From Larix sibirica (Eukaryota > Streptophyta > Pinopsida > Pinales > Pinaceae): a stretch of 14,432 nucleotides of DNA. The DNA lies in NCBI GenBank assembly GCA_004151065.3, contig NWUY0300106023.1, positions 3,404-17,835 on the forward strand, written 5' to 3'. Each line of letters begins with the position of its first letter. The first letter of the stretch is position 1. Below the pieces are notes generated by a model, which saw nothing but the letters and a program-made list of their open reading frames with translations, did no database searches and was not told where the DNA came from. Positions 1 through 9,455 of this stretch are shown here, in pieces. The position numbers and the translations under genes were made by a program.

Positions 1-3
1 TCA

Positions 4-1327
4 TTATTTACTATTGTAAATAGAGGGCCCCCCTGGCGTGTCTCCCGTTTTCTTTCCTGCTATCCTAGCTCTGGTGTTTCTGCTGAAGTCCATGTCTATT
101 GTTGCTTGAGATCCTTGAGTCTTTTCACGTTCGGATTCTTTTTCCCTTATATCTTTACTTGATTGCCACCCTAGTGTTTTGGAAGATTTGTCTACTAGAT
201 CTTCCAAAGAAGTGGGGGAGGATACAATTCTAGATTTGGTGATGTCTGCATAGGAAGGAGGGGGCGTTTCTTTGTCTTTTTTAGGGATTGATATTTTCTA
301 GGATTAGGGATGTTTCGGGGATTCTTGGATCTGGGGGACCTCTTGGGATTCCTGATATTCAGGGATTTCTCCTTCTTCTGGGGTTTTAGGGGTTTCTTGA
401 GCTTCTGAAGTTTCGAGAGTTTTGAATCTATTCTCATTATCAGTGGCCAGATATTTTTGAAGCTGAGGGTTCTTTCTCGTACCTTGAATTTCTTTTGAGA
501 GAATCTTTGGTCCAAATCTGGGATTAGGATTTTTTTGAATGACTTTCCATTGATCTTTTTTCCCTCCTGAGTCCAGGTCTGTGGGTTTTTTTTATAGTAT
601 TGAGCGAAGTGCCCATATTCATGGCAGTACATGCATTTGAATGAGATTTGCTCGTAATCTAGCTCTTAGATGTGAGACCAGACTGCCACGATGAGATTTA
701 TAGCTTTTGGGAGTCCATACTCTAGGTAAACTTCAACGTAGATCCTTGCACATGAGCATTGATCCTTCATGTTTGCTTTGTCTATGTACTTTCCAAGGAC
801 GTTCCCAATGGCTTCTAATGATTCAAGATTCTAGCAGTGGAGAGGGAGGTAAGGGAGTCTCACCCAAACCGGAACTATGGAGGGGACATCTTCAGTTGGA
901 TCAAAGTCTGGATTCCATTTATTTAGGTAGATCCCTTGTGGTCTCATGAAATACGGTCCATTCCTGAAAATTAAGTCTCGCTCATGCTTGCTTTCAAATA
1001 TGAATGCGAAGAAGTCCTTTCCTAGGAGATAAGAGTTAACTTCATGTGAGATTAGGGGCCTCCAATTTTTTTGAACCCATGTGTTAGCAGCTTTTGGAGA
1101 GGGCCACGAACCTGTGAATTCATCAATTAAGCCTCTTTTCGAGAGATTAAGGGAAGTTTTGCAAGGTTACTCGATCGGGAGTGCTACTGTGGGTATTTCA
1201 GAATATTTTTCATGAATTTTTTCTGGAAAGCCGACAAAGAATTTTCTCCTTGCGCAAAGATGAGCTTCATGAATTCGCTTAGTTCAGGTGGAGGGGGAGG
1301 GGGGCCAGGGTCTCCACCAGGGGCCAT
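4..1327 (-). pseudogene. Decayed LINE-type ORF1 (DUF4283 domain plus CCHC zinc knuckle), copy 1
   Basis: Read on the minus strand from an ATG at 1327 followed by a proline-rich start (MAPGGDPGPPPPPP), this resembles the nucleic-acid-binding ORF1 of plant LINE retrotransposons. DUF4283 spans roughly 1135-700, with recognisable blocks NTWVQKNW, FFAFIFESKHERDLIF, NGPYFMRPQGIYLNKW and VPVWVRLPYLPL. A zinc knuckle follows at 594-635 (C-x2-C-x4-H-x4), but its last Cys is Tyr. A Lys/Pro/Asn-rich tail then runs to a stop at 4-6. The gene is dead: in-frame stops at 1167-1169 (TAA), 831-833 (TAG, where the family usually has Trp) and 666-668 (TAA), a one-base deletion near 1205 relative to the second copy, and a further frame change near 200-240. 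The same fold also occurs in host-like plant proteins, but the duplicated leader favours a mobile element. Any ORF2 would lie left of the window. Confidence 0.8.
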
Positions 1328-1886
1328 ATTTAGGGGCATAGAGCTCGAGGTCTGATCCCTATCCTAAGGCCGTGGTCGAGGTTCCTTTACGTTGAAGACG
1401 TCGGAGAGCAGGAGGCCCGAGTCCAAATCACAGTCGGCAATAGAGACTAGTTCGCTCGACACTCAAAACGCTACAGCTCTGATTTTAGCAGTCGAGAGGA
1501 TTGATCTGCTCGTACGATAAAAACCTCGTTGCTAACCATTTTCATATCAATCCACTTCCTTTTCGACACGTGTATATATTCAATGAAAAGGCACCAAGAC
1601 CTATTTTCAATATGTATTTATATTTTATTTTAATATTAAAATCAAAAAATGACTACTTTACAATTAAAACACTCAATCCATCATAATTTTAACTTTTAAA
1701 CCAATTACCAAATCCATGATAGTTTAAACCAATTACCAAATACCATTTATTATCATAGAATAAATTTATAAGTAATGGAGGAAAGATAGAGAAAAAAATA
1801 TAAATTTGGTAAAACATTTAATAAACAATTTTAAATAACAAATAGAAGAAGAAAATCACGAGAAGATTGAAAGAAATCAAGATCCT
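1328..1886 (-). promoter_or_regulatory. Presumed 5' leader/promoter region of LINE copy 1
   Basis: This non-coding stretch lies upstream of the ORF1 ATG on the minus strand and is conserved in copy 2. It holds a perfect G-box CACGTG (1567-1572) directly beside a TATATA run (within 1572-1580), and both are kept in copy 2 (G-box 3699-3704). Plant LINEs need an internal promoter in this position, so a promoter role is plausible, but it is inferred only from position and motif. The part nearer the ATG is GC-richer; the distal part is AT-rich. Confidence 0.35.
1695..1741. repeat. 28-bp tandem pair inside LINE leader
   Basis: The 19-mer tttaaaccaattaccaaat occurs at 1695-1713 and 1723-1741. The same pair is present in copy 2 at 3828-3846 and 3857-3875, so the duplication predates the split of the two copies. 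Confidence 0.8.
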
Positions 1887-3096
1887 CGAGCTAAGAAAGT
1901 AAAATAGAAGAAGAAAAATGTAAAAGGAAAGTGAAATACTCCCAACATTGAAAAGTATAATAGTTTGTTCCCAACCAAATACCCCACCGAACACAAATTC
2001 AGACTAAAAATATCAAACAATGTGCTCAAGGAAAAATAGTAGAAAGAAGGAAAAGAACACAGTTGCCAATGGGACATATAAAACATCGACCCCACAACGA
2101 CATCTAGCGGCTGGACTTATTGTTCCTAGTTTGTCTGGATTTCTCATGCAAGCTGTGACATCATGCCGAGCACAAATTCACTTACTCAAAAAGTAATCAA
2201 TACAATAGCCGTGCACAAAAGTAATCAATACAATAGCCATGACAAACAAATAGTTGGTTAATCAAGTTGGCATGTAATCAGAAGTCTATTAGTTGCATGT
2301 TCCTAAGATCTATAACAATATAGAGTATTGAAATAATTGTTGACACTACATGTTGAAGGAAAATAACATGTAAATAAACAATTGTATGGAGAAAGCTAGG
2401 TTGTTTGTTCGACACTGTTATTATTTTAATTTTCCATTGGATGTTAAATGCCTAAGAGTTTGAACATGTTGAATGATTTTAACAATTGTGACATGCAATG
2501 GAATCACGAAAACGTGGAGCTCAACACCACCAGGTTTGTATCAAACATACTACCTACAATCCAAAAAGATGGAAGTCTACAATGGTATTCATAGTTTGAT
2601 CATTATTAAATTATTTATCAGGTAACTATTTTCTTATCAAATAATGGTAAAGCGGGATTTGGTATGTTGTTATGTAGAAAAAGGTATGCTTCTATGGGAG
2701 GAACTATGCAAATGGACTAGAGCTATGCCATGATACGATATGCATGAAATTTTCTACAGAGTTTCCAAGGAGTTGCATGGAATTAACCATTATCTCACTT
2801 TGAGCATATATAGGAAAAATGTATCTATAGAGTTGTTGAGGCCTTGTAATATAAGTTTTGCCACTTTTACATTACTCTAAAAAAAATTGATGAAGAAAAA
2901 ACAAGCCTAAAAGTTATTTTCTACACTTATTGTGGGAAACATCTCACCTTTCAAAAGAATCAAAGGGAAATAATGTAAAACAAATAATACTAAGCAATAG
3001 CTTTTGAGAAAACATTTATAGTTTTAAAATTTGTGTTCCAATTATTGATGTGCTCTACATGGTTGATGGAGACAAACCTTGTATGGGTTTTGGTTA
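1887..3096. other. AT-rich spacer between the two LINE copies, no gene seen
   Basis: About 1.2 kb with no convincing coding sequence. The one small open frame (minus, 1877-2095) is low-complexity and Phe/Ser/Leu-rich, consistent with chance translation of A-rich DNA. Apart from the 28-bp tandem at 2189-2244 I see no structure. It is either original flank or an insertion separating parts of a rearranged LINE locus. Confidence 0.6.
2189..2244. repeat. 28-bp tandem duplication
   Basis: The block aaaagtaatcaatacaatag followed by cc and a/g-tg occurs twice with a period of 28 bases (starts about 2189 and 2217). It is nearly perfect, so the duplication is probably recent. No coding context. Confidence 0.75.
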
Positions 3097-3461
3097 TGAA
3101 AATTAACTCTCGCTCATGCTTTCTTTCAAAGATGAATGCGAAGAAGCCCTCTCCTAGGAGATAAGAGTTAACCTTCTCTAAGATTAGGGTCCTCCAATTT
3201 TTTTGAACCCATGTGTTAGTAGCTTTTGGAGAGGGCCACAGACCTGTGAATTGACCAATTAAGCCTCGTTCCGAGAGATTAAGGGCAGTTTTGCAAGGTT
3301 GCTCGATCGGGAGTGCTACCGTGGGTATTTCAGAAATATTTTTCACGATTTTTTTTCTGGGAAGCCGACAAATTATTTTTTCCTTGCGCAGAGATGAGCT
3401 TCATGAATTCACTTAGTTCAGGTGGAGGGGGAGTGGGGCCAGGGTCTCCATCAGGGGCCAT
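3097..3461 (-). pseudogene. Truncated LINE-type ORF1 (DUF4283 N-terminal part), copy 2
   Basis: The minus-strand start codon at 3461 aligns with that of copy 1 (MAPDGDPGPTPPPP). The frame is then broken by one extra base in an A run near 3350, and the protein continues in another frame through PTVALPIEQPCKTALNLSE, NTWVQKNW and FFAFIFERKHERELIF. Homology to copy 1 stops abruptly at 3097, inside DUF4283, and the open frame runs on into unrelated sequence to 2990. Where copy 1 has a stop (1167-1169) this copy has Gln, so the two decayed independently. The rest of DUF4283, the zinc knuckle and the C-terminus are missing. Confidence 0.8.
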
Positions 3462-4022
3462 TTTTAGGGGCATAGATATCGAGGGTCGAGCCCTAGCCTA
3501 AGGTCACGGTCGAGGTTCCTTTCCGTTGAAGATGTCAGGGCAGGAGGCCCGAGTCCAGATCACGATCGGTGAGAGAGACTAGTTCACTCGGCACTCAAAA
3601 CGCTATAGCTCCGATTTTAGCAGTCGAGAGGATTGATCTGCTCGTATGAGAAAAACCTCGTTGCTAGCCGATTTCGGATCAAGCCACTTATTTTACGACA
3701 CGTGTATATATTCAATGAAAAGGCACCCAGACCTATTTTCAATATGTATTTATATTTTATTTTAATGTTAAAATCAAAAAATTGACTGCTTTACAGTTAA
3801 AACACTCAATCCATCATAGTTTTAACTTTTAAACCAATTACCAAATCCACTATAGTTTTAAACCAATTACCAAATACCATTTATTATGGTAGAAGAAATT
3901 TATAAGTTATGGAGGAAAGATGGAGAAAAAAATATAAATTTAGTAAAACATTTAATAAACAATTTTAAGAATAAAAAATAGAAGAAGAAAATCACTAGAA
4001 GATTGAAATAAATCAAGATCCT
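3097..4022 (-). repeat. Direct repeat copy 2: LINE-like leader plus ORF1 start
   Basis: This is the partner of 965-1886 in the same orientation. The ORF1 start codon is at 3461; 3462-4022 is the leader, with the conserved G-box at 3699-3704 next to TATATA. Its right end coincides with the beginning of the 36-bp repeats at 4011. A LINE losing its 3' part is unusual for normal 5' truncation by incomplete reverse transcription, so recombination or deletion is more likely here. Confidence 0.85.
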
Positions 4023-4166
4023 ATGGTATCGTGAGAAATATACCCTAATCAAGATCCTATGGTCTCGTGAGAAATATACCCTAATTTGAATTAAAGTTCG
4101 ATTCAAGTTAAGTTTGAATCTAGATCTAAACATCTCATTCCTATGGTATCGTGAGAAATATACCCT
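4011..4166. repeat. 36-bp tandem repeat, two full units plus one separated partial
   Basis: Units lie at 4011-4046 and 4047-4082 with a single a/c difference. A third, 28-base copy of the core tcctatggtatcgtgagaaa lies at 4139-4166 after 56 unrelated bases. Each core contains ggtat...atacc (ggtct...atacc in unit 2), able to form a 5-bp stem with a 10-base loop. On the minus strand the array lies immediately upstream of LINE copy 2 and shares aatcaagatcct with the leader, so it may be a repeated 5'-UTR/promoter unit of that element. The function is inference. Confidence 0.85.
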
Positions 4167-4998
4167 CAATGCGAGTAGCATCCTGTGGAGATTTGATTGT
4201 CTTTTGCATTTGAAGTAAAATAAACACTAATGGCCCCAAGCTCCAAGTACATGAAATTTTGACCCTTTTGGGTTAAGTTTCAAAGAGTATTAAACTCTAA
4301 TATTGTGTATGGCTCATCTGGGTGTTGGAAGCTCAAAGGATCTTTTGTATTTGAAATCAAATGCACCAAAGTAACTCCAAGTTCCAAGTACATTGTCCCT
4401 TGGGGCCTTGTAGGGTAAACATATTGACTAATTCTGTCGAATGAATCCTTGTGGTTCCAATTATTTGAAATATGAGGTAAGGATAAACAAGGTGGCCTCG
4501 AGTACTCATATTCAACAAGTCATTGTGAATGGTGGTGGGTCTTTTACAAGGCTCATGGGGTTAACAAAGTGTTACATATTCGATGAAGAATAGTTAAAGC
4601 CTCTCCAAGCCTCATGTTTATAGTACCTAAGGTCTTTGTAGGTTAATCCTCCGGAGGTTAATTTCGAACCATCCTCTCATCCTTTCAAGTTAGTCAGGTT
4701 CTATCATTCAAATGAGGCATAAACTTCCTGAACTAGGATCAGGGAAAAATATTTAAAGAGGAAAATATTTTAGAGATTAGATAATGAAACACTTATGAGT
4801 CTTTATGTCAACTAACATTCATTTGATTAGTAAAAAAATGATATTTAGTTTGAAAGGTTTCTATACTTATAGAAATTACTACAAACACCTACTAGAATTT
4901 AGGACTAAAGTTGAAAATTTTAGGGTGGCATGTACATGAATATGGGCATGTTGAGGGCTCAACGCATGGTGACTCACTAAAAGAACCTAATAATTATG
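4167..4998. other. AT-rich intergenic DNA, no gene seen
   Basis: No credible ORF. There is an imperfect direct repeat built on cttttg(c/t)atttgaa...ccaag(c/t)tccaagtacat at about 4201-4252 and 4342-4393 (offset 141). A 10-base palindrome cctccggagg is at 4648-4657. Neither suggests a named element. Confidence 0.55.
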
Positions 4999-5487
4999 GT
5001 TCTGGAAATAACTAAAAGGAAGAGGGTATGAAACGAGACAAGTCCTCTTCAAAATACCTAGTGTTGACACTTAAGCAAAAGTGTGAAAACAAAGCCTATC
5101 ATTTTCTTTGCGAGTGATCGTCATCGTGGTAAGCTTTATAAAAATCTATTTTTGAAAGAAGTTGATTATATCTTGCGCCCTTAATCATGGAATCATTGAT
5201 TTAAGCCTCAATTCCTTTACTCTATGCTATATATTGGTTATAGTTCTGGAAATAACTAAAAGAAAGAGGGTATGAAACAAGACAAGTCCTCTTCAAAATA
5301 CCTAGTAGTGTTGACACTTAAGCAAAAGTACAAAAACAAAGCCTTACAATGTCTTTGCAAGTGATCGTCATCATGGCAAGCTTTATAAAAATCTATTTTT
5401 GAAAGAAGTTGATTATATCTTGTGCCCTTAATCATGGCATCATTGATTTAAGCCTCGATTCCTTTTCTCTCTGCTATATATTGGTTC
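4999..5487. repeat. 244-bp tandem duplication
   Basis: Two head-to-tail units, about 4999-5243 and 5244-5487, both beginning ggttctggaaataac or agttctggaaataac and ending ctatatattgg. They match over their whole length with roughly 6% substitutions and a few small indels, for example an extra tag after cctag in unit 2. No coding capacity is evident. The period is longer than common plant satellites (about 170-180 bp) and only two units are present, so this is a local duplication rather than an array. Confidence 0.9.
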
Positions 5488-6343
5488 TCGTGACTTTAGC
5501 ACTACTTCCTCTACATTAGAGAATGCCTTAATCCGTTTTTAGCATTTGTTTTTAAAGTTGTCAATTTTAGCATCCAACGCTTGCTAAATTGGCATACACC
5601 TAATTCTCTTTTCATTGGGTTCTAAAATTTTCACATTTAAAAACATTCTTCTCAATTTTAAATCAAAATACATGTTCCATTTCTTCGCCCTAACTTTTTT
5701 CATATTCTCTAAACCAACGTACTCAAGTGTGGTTTTGAGGTTTTTTTTTAAATTATATGATATTTTACACATAAATGTTTTAAAACAAATAAAATTAATT
5801 ATTTAAATGAAAAAAAAATTAAAAAAATTTGAAGGAAGCTTTAAATAATCTTTAAAATAATATGTAAAATCTTGAATTAAAGATAATTGTGCTCACCCCA
5901 ACCCTTAAGTTGTCATTGGACTCACAAGCATATTAGATTATAATAATGGATATATTATAAAAACTCCCTTGGTGCCAAATTGTGTAAAAGTGGATGCATC
6001 TAAAAAGAGCATACTACTACACCTCAATTTATTGGAGGCACTTTTATACTTCCATAATAATTTGATATTTTAGATTGTGGTCATTCAAATGCATCTCAAC
6101 ACATACATTTTCCACCCTTATTCCTGAATAGTGATCTTTAAGATTGATAATAATAATAAATCATATTAATCTTAGGTGATAATATCTTACACTTTAAAGT
6201 ATATAGGTAATAGAATATAGTTGGAATCACATCAATTTTTTTTTTGAGGAAAAAGGGTTTCCCTATGTGCATATTTTCTAGGACGTTCTTGTCTTTGAAT
6301 TCATTATTTAAGAATTATTATCCTTACTGTTTAAAGTGCACAG
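5488..6343. other. Very AT-rich intergenic DNA, no gene seen
   Basis: Poly-A and poly-T runs (for example 5808-5828 and 6236-6245) and short ata/aat microsatellite-like stretches near 6140-6160. The overlapping open frames on opposite strands at 5584-5806 are low-complexity mirror readings of an AT-rich block, not genes. No RNA gene recognised. Confidence 0.6.
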
Positions 6344-6413
6344 TGGTGGATGACTCATTTCCATGTCAAGATTATTTATCCACCACATGGAAATGGGAAC
6401 GAGTCATCCACCA
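6344..6413. repeat. Long imperfect inverted repeat (hairpin)
   Basis: The left arm tggtggatgactc plus atttccatg (6344-6365) pairs with the right arm catggaaat (6386-6394) and gagtcatccacca (6401-6413). That gives 22 paired bases, interrupted only by a 6-base bulge (gggaac, 6395-6400) and closed by a 20-base loop. It could be a foldback transposon scrap or a small-RNA-like hairpin. No terminal motifs or target duplications were recognised. Confidence 0.8.
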
Positions 6414-6773
6414 GTATGGTTACTTATAAGGTTACATAATCATCACATGTAAATTAACGCAAATTTTTTGAATCACTTTTACTTTGAGTCCCAAAACTAT
6501 ATATCCATTTGGAGTTTCTAGCTTGGAACCTTAACCAATGTATCACAGATAAAGATCTCACTTATAATGTTAGTCTCCACGTCTTCTAGGTTCGGCACAC
6601 TCTCAAATGCAAAAATTGTTGCATATTGTCTTCAACACAATTTCATCTTGCACTTCCATCAGTCCTAGCTATTCCCACTGTGTTTTCATATGGTCCCGCA
6701 AATTTCCCCTTTCCACAATCTTCAATGGTTATGAATTTTTTCCTTTATCCTTTCTGGCTTGAAATAAGGGTGA

Positions 6774-8093
6774 TGTCGCGGGCACAACCTGGCGGCCAAA
6801 TTTTTCGTTGTCTCGGACACTCGTGCGACACTGCTCAGGTTCAAGTCAGGGGTGAGATCATCCCAACCGACACACCGGCAAACTACGCCTACTTGCGGAA
6901 TACACTTAACTCGTTTATCTTACTTAGCTTAATATTCAATTATGTTACACTTTGACATTTAACACATTACAACCATACACAAGAGAAACCAAAGATGCAA
7001 TGGAGGCGACTCCCCAAACCGGGTGAGCCTAACACCTCAAATATTTATAAGTGCAGATATTACAATGGTTACAATAGTGCAATAAATGGGTAGCGTCCGC
7101 AAACCAACCGAACCCAGGGGAGTGCCCAAATCGACTAGCTTCCAAAGAAACCCCAAGACACAAAGCCCAAATACAATCTTCTGCCTTGGTCGAATCTTCA
7201 TGTTGTCACTGCAGCTTTCTTGTCCACGGCACTGTCATCCGCACGAATTGTCCCCCTTGAGGCACCTACAGGACCGCCTCCTACGGCTCCTATCACCTAT
7301 GGACGGAAGTCACGCCATTCCACCTTCCACAACACTCCCAGGTCAAAGCCTGCCTGCAGCGTGTGCCCAAGTTCAGACGCCCCAAAGACTTCCTCCTGCT
7401 TCCTTGGTCGCAGCTGTCTTGACTCCATGTCAAAACTGCCCTTGGTTGAACCATCTACACTCTTATATATAGGTGTGCGGCCACTCCATGGGTCGCACCC
7501 TACCTAGCCAACGACACTCTTCTGTAATGGTGGCTTGGCCCATACGTCAAGTCCCCATTTTCCTAGAAGTGCGCCCATACTCGTTTGCCATCTAACTTGA
7601 ACACTATGCCAAGTCTTCTACGCGTCTAACCGTGTCGACGTCCATTCTCTAGTGCGCTTTTCATTCACCCAGGTTGTCATGCCTAGGGCATATTGGGTGT
7701 GGGTGCATTCCCATCTCAGTGGTGTTGTGCTCCACACTCATGCCAAGACTTGGACACCATGTTCCATCAGCCATCAAAGTGCGTAGAACTCCTGGAGTGT
7801 GCCCACCTATGCTACCGCAACCAGCACACTAGGCCACTACTCCAACCAATATCCAACACTTATCCATTTCTTAGTATTTGTCATGCGCATCTCCTACAAC
7901 ACGCTAGTGCCTTCACTTGCATCTATCGCACCTCATGCTCTCGTCAAGGCACGCCAACACCATGATCCCAAGTCGGGTTGGGCGCTTGCCAACTTCTGCA
8001 AACCATCTTCTTGGGTCGTCTAAGGCAAGATTCCACACAAGCCTTGCCCCAGGTGTGAGGAGTGACCAAGTGTCTGCGTACAGGGCAGTGACA
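6774..8093 (-). repeat. Candidate 3' LTR of E1 (about 1,320 bp)
   Basis: On the minus strand it begins TGTCACTGCCC directly after a purine tract and is proposed to end ...CCCGCGACA at 6774, giving TG...CA ends with the imperfect inverted termini TGTCAC/GCGACA. A TATA box sits near its middle (7463-7473), as expected at the U3/R border. The right boundary is well supported by the PPT. The left boundary is an estimate, because no second LTR is present to align and no target duplication can be tested. Confidence 0.5.
7463..7473 (-). promoter_or_regulatory. TATA box in E1 LTR
   Basis: The minus strand reads ctatatataag in an otherwise GC-richer LTR, about 620 bases inside the U3 end. A start site about 30 bases downstream (near 7435) is inferred. 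I see no clear AATAAA downstream. Confidence 0.45.
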
Positions 8094-8107
8094 TCCTCCC
8101 CCACCTC
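8094..8107 (-). other. Polypurine tract of E1
   Basis: The minus strand reads GAGGTGGGGGAGGA followed immediately by TG. This is the classic arrangement for the plus-strand primer next to a 3' LTR in plant Ty3/gypsy elements. It fixes the element's orientation and the LTR start. Confidence 0.7.
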
Positions 8108-8656
8108 AAGTAATTTCGGACTTCGGAAAGGTATCCAATATATTCACAATCTCTGGAAACGTGTTGCCGCAACCGCTGCCATGACCACCATCGCACCAAT
8201 TCTTCCCTTGGTTGATCTTCGCACTGCTGCTGTAACTTATCCTTCACAAGAAGCCTCATCCAGCAACCACACCCACTCCCCTGCTAACGTTGTGGTACTT
8301 AGCCAATTATGCCAAGTTTGCATTTGTTGTCAACTCCCATGTGATGAACTGATTGGGCAGTTATTCCAACATTTGTGCCCAACACAATGAGAACGAAATT
8401 CCGCAAGTCACAACCGCCTTTTTCATGTTCTACAATTCGGTTCACCTTGTGTCATGCCTCCACACCTGTGCAAAGTTTCCACCTTTTCCACACTGCTGCA
8501 GAACTTCCTGCTACAATTCCACACCTCTGTGTTCCCTCACTTGGTTCCCTGCATGTTTTAACACAGCCTTGGCTGAATTTTGTCTAAGGCTGCCTCCTGC
8601 AAGGTGCCTGTGGCCTCACTGCCATGCCAAAGGCAGTGAACCGATCAGCTTATATC
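8108..8656 (-). other. E1 3' internal region, decayed, no ORF recognised
   Basis: G-rich on the minus strand but broken by stops in all minus frames. One 79-codon frame (8020-8259) crosses the PPT into the LTR and is probably accidental. No RT or integrase signature is visible. It may be a 3' untranslated region or the eroded end of the extra ORF. Confidence 0.45.
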
Positions 8657-9455
8657 TCATCCTAGGTTAAATGACAAGTGTTGTCGAAGGCTACCACCTC
8701 CAAAGCTGCCAGAATCCTCGACTATCCAACCATCTAACTCGTTCCAACTACACAAGTGTTTCATTACCACCTCTATCTCCGCAGAGCTGCAACCGAACTC
8801 TTGAAGTTTGGTTGTCGTTACTTTCAAATTCGTTATCCCTAAAACTAACTCACGCATGTCTTCTGCCTCTGCACAATAGTCATCCGCAACAGCCAATGAC
8901 ACTTCCTTCGTCTCATCCCTATGCTGCCTTCTCTTAGCTCGTTTCCTTGCACCTTTACTTGCCCCTTTAAAAGGATACCAAGTCTTTCCAAAGTAATCTC
9001 GATGGTGATGTGAGCTCTCAGAATTATTGTCTTTCCAGTCATCAACCTACCAAAGCATGCCCAAGGTGACCTCCACCCTCTTGGCCTTATTTGCATCCGA
9101 CCCTTCTAGCAAGTTAGATTTATGTTCTAAGTAGGCTAATACTTCCTCCATTTCAACTGGATTGCAGCCCACTCCTACAAGCATATTAGTTGTCAGTTGG
9201 GACTCTGGTATGCCCATAGCATGCACACAAAATGAAACTATGTCTATTGCATCGCAAGCTGGGAATTCCACACTTCCACAACCACATCCACTGCAGAAAT
9301 ATCCATTTCGTTGGTACCTTCCGCATATGCAACTAAGTCCTCTTCCCACTATATGTGTTGTTGGTCAAGTGCCTCCTCACACTTTCCTTCGTCTCGACTC
9401 TGCTTAACCTGCTAAAATGAACCCACCTCTTGGTCCACTTCCTCCGAACTATTTT
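8657..9455 (-). pseudogene. E1 extra reading frame downstream of protease, function unknown
   Basis: From 9349 to 8657 a single minus frame stays open for about 230 codons with one internal TAG (near 9046). Visible features are an acidic/hydrophobic stretch (VEMEEVLAYLEHKSNLLEG), a basic cluster GARKRAKRRQHR at about 8912-8970 that resembles a nuclear localisation signal, then an acidic segment (ADDYCAEAEDMRELVLGI) and a Gly/Ser-rich end. Upstream, 9455-9260 continues in another frame with acidic coding-like sequence (NSSEEVDQEVG, EDLVAYAEGTNEM) and two stops. I do not recognise the family. It lies in the same sense as, and downstream of, the protease, where RT would normally be. It could be a captured host fragment, an element-specific accessory gene or a diverged gag-pro tail. 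Confidence 0.45.

Larger units (their letters stand above)
965..1886 (-). repeat. Direct repeat copy 1: LINE-like leader plus ORF1 start
   Basis: This segment is colinear with 3097-4022, offset about 2,132-2,136 bases, with scattered substitutions and a few 1-4 base indels; identity looks near 90% by eye. It covers the first part of the DUF4283 ORF1 and about 560 bases upstream of its ATG. Homology ends at the shared motif aatcaagatcct (1875-1886). Beyond it this copy passes into unrelated A-rich sequence, whereas copy 2 enters short tandem repeats. Confidence 0.85.

Noticed and set aside
1877-2095. 72-codon minus frame with membrane-like Phe/Leu stretches
   Set aside because: Translation of purine-rich A/G sequence gives Phe/Ser/Leu by chance; no conserved feature.
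4020-4170. CRISPR-like spaced repeats
   Set aside because: Only three units, two directly abutting without spacers, in plant DNA with no cas genes.
5584-5806. Two 62-63 codon frames on opposite strands over the same DNA
   Set aside because: Mirror readings of a Phe/Lys-biased AT-rich block; composition alone explains them.
6626-6955. 109-codon plus-strand frame
   Set aside because: It crosses the proposed LTR boundary, has no recognisable motif and ends in low-complexity hydrophobic sequence.
7086-8937. Many overlapping plus-strand open frames rich in Pro, Ser, His and Cys
   Set aside because: They are antisense readings of the G-rich minus-strand LTR and 3' region of E1. They overlap one another in several frames and show no domain.
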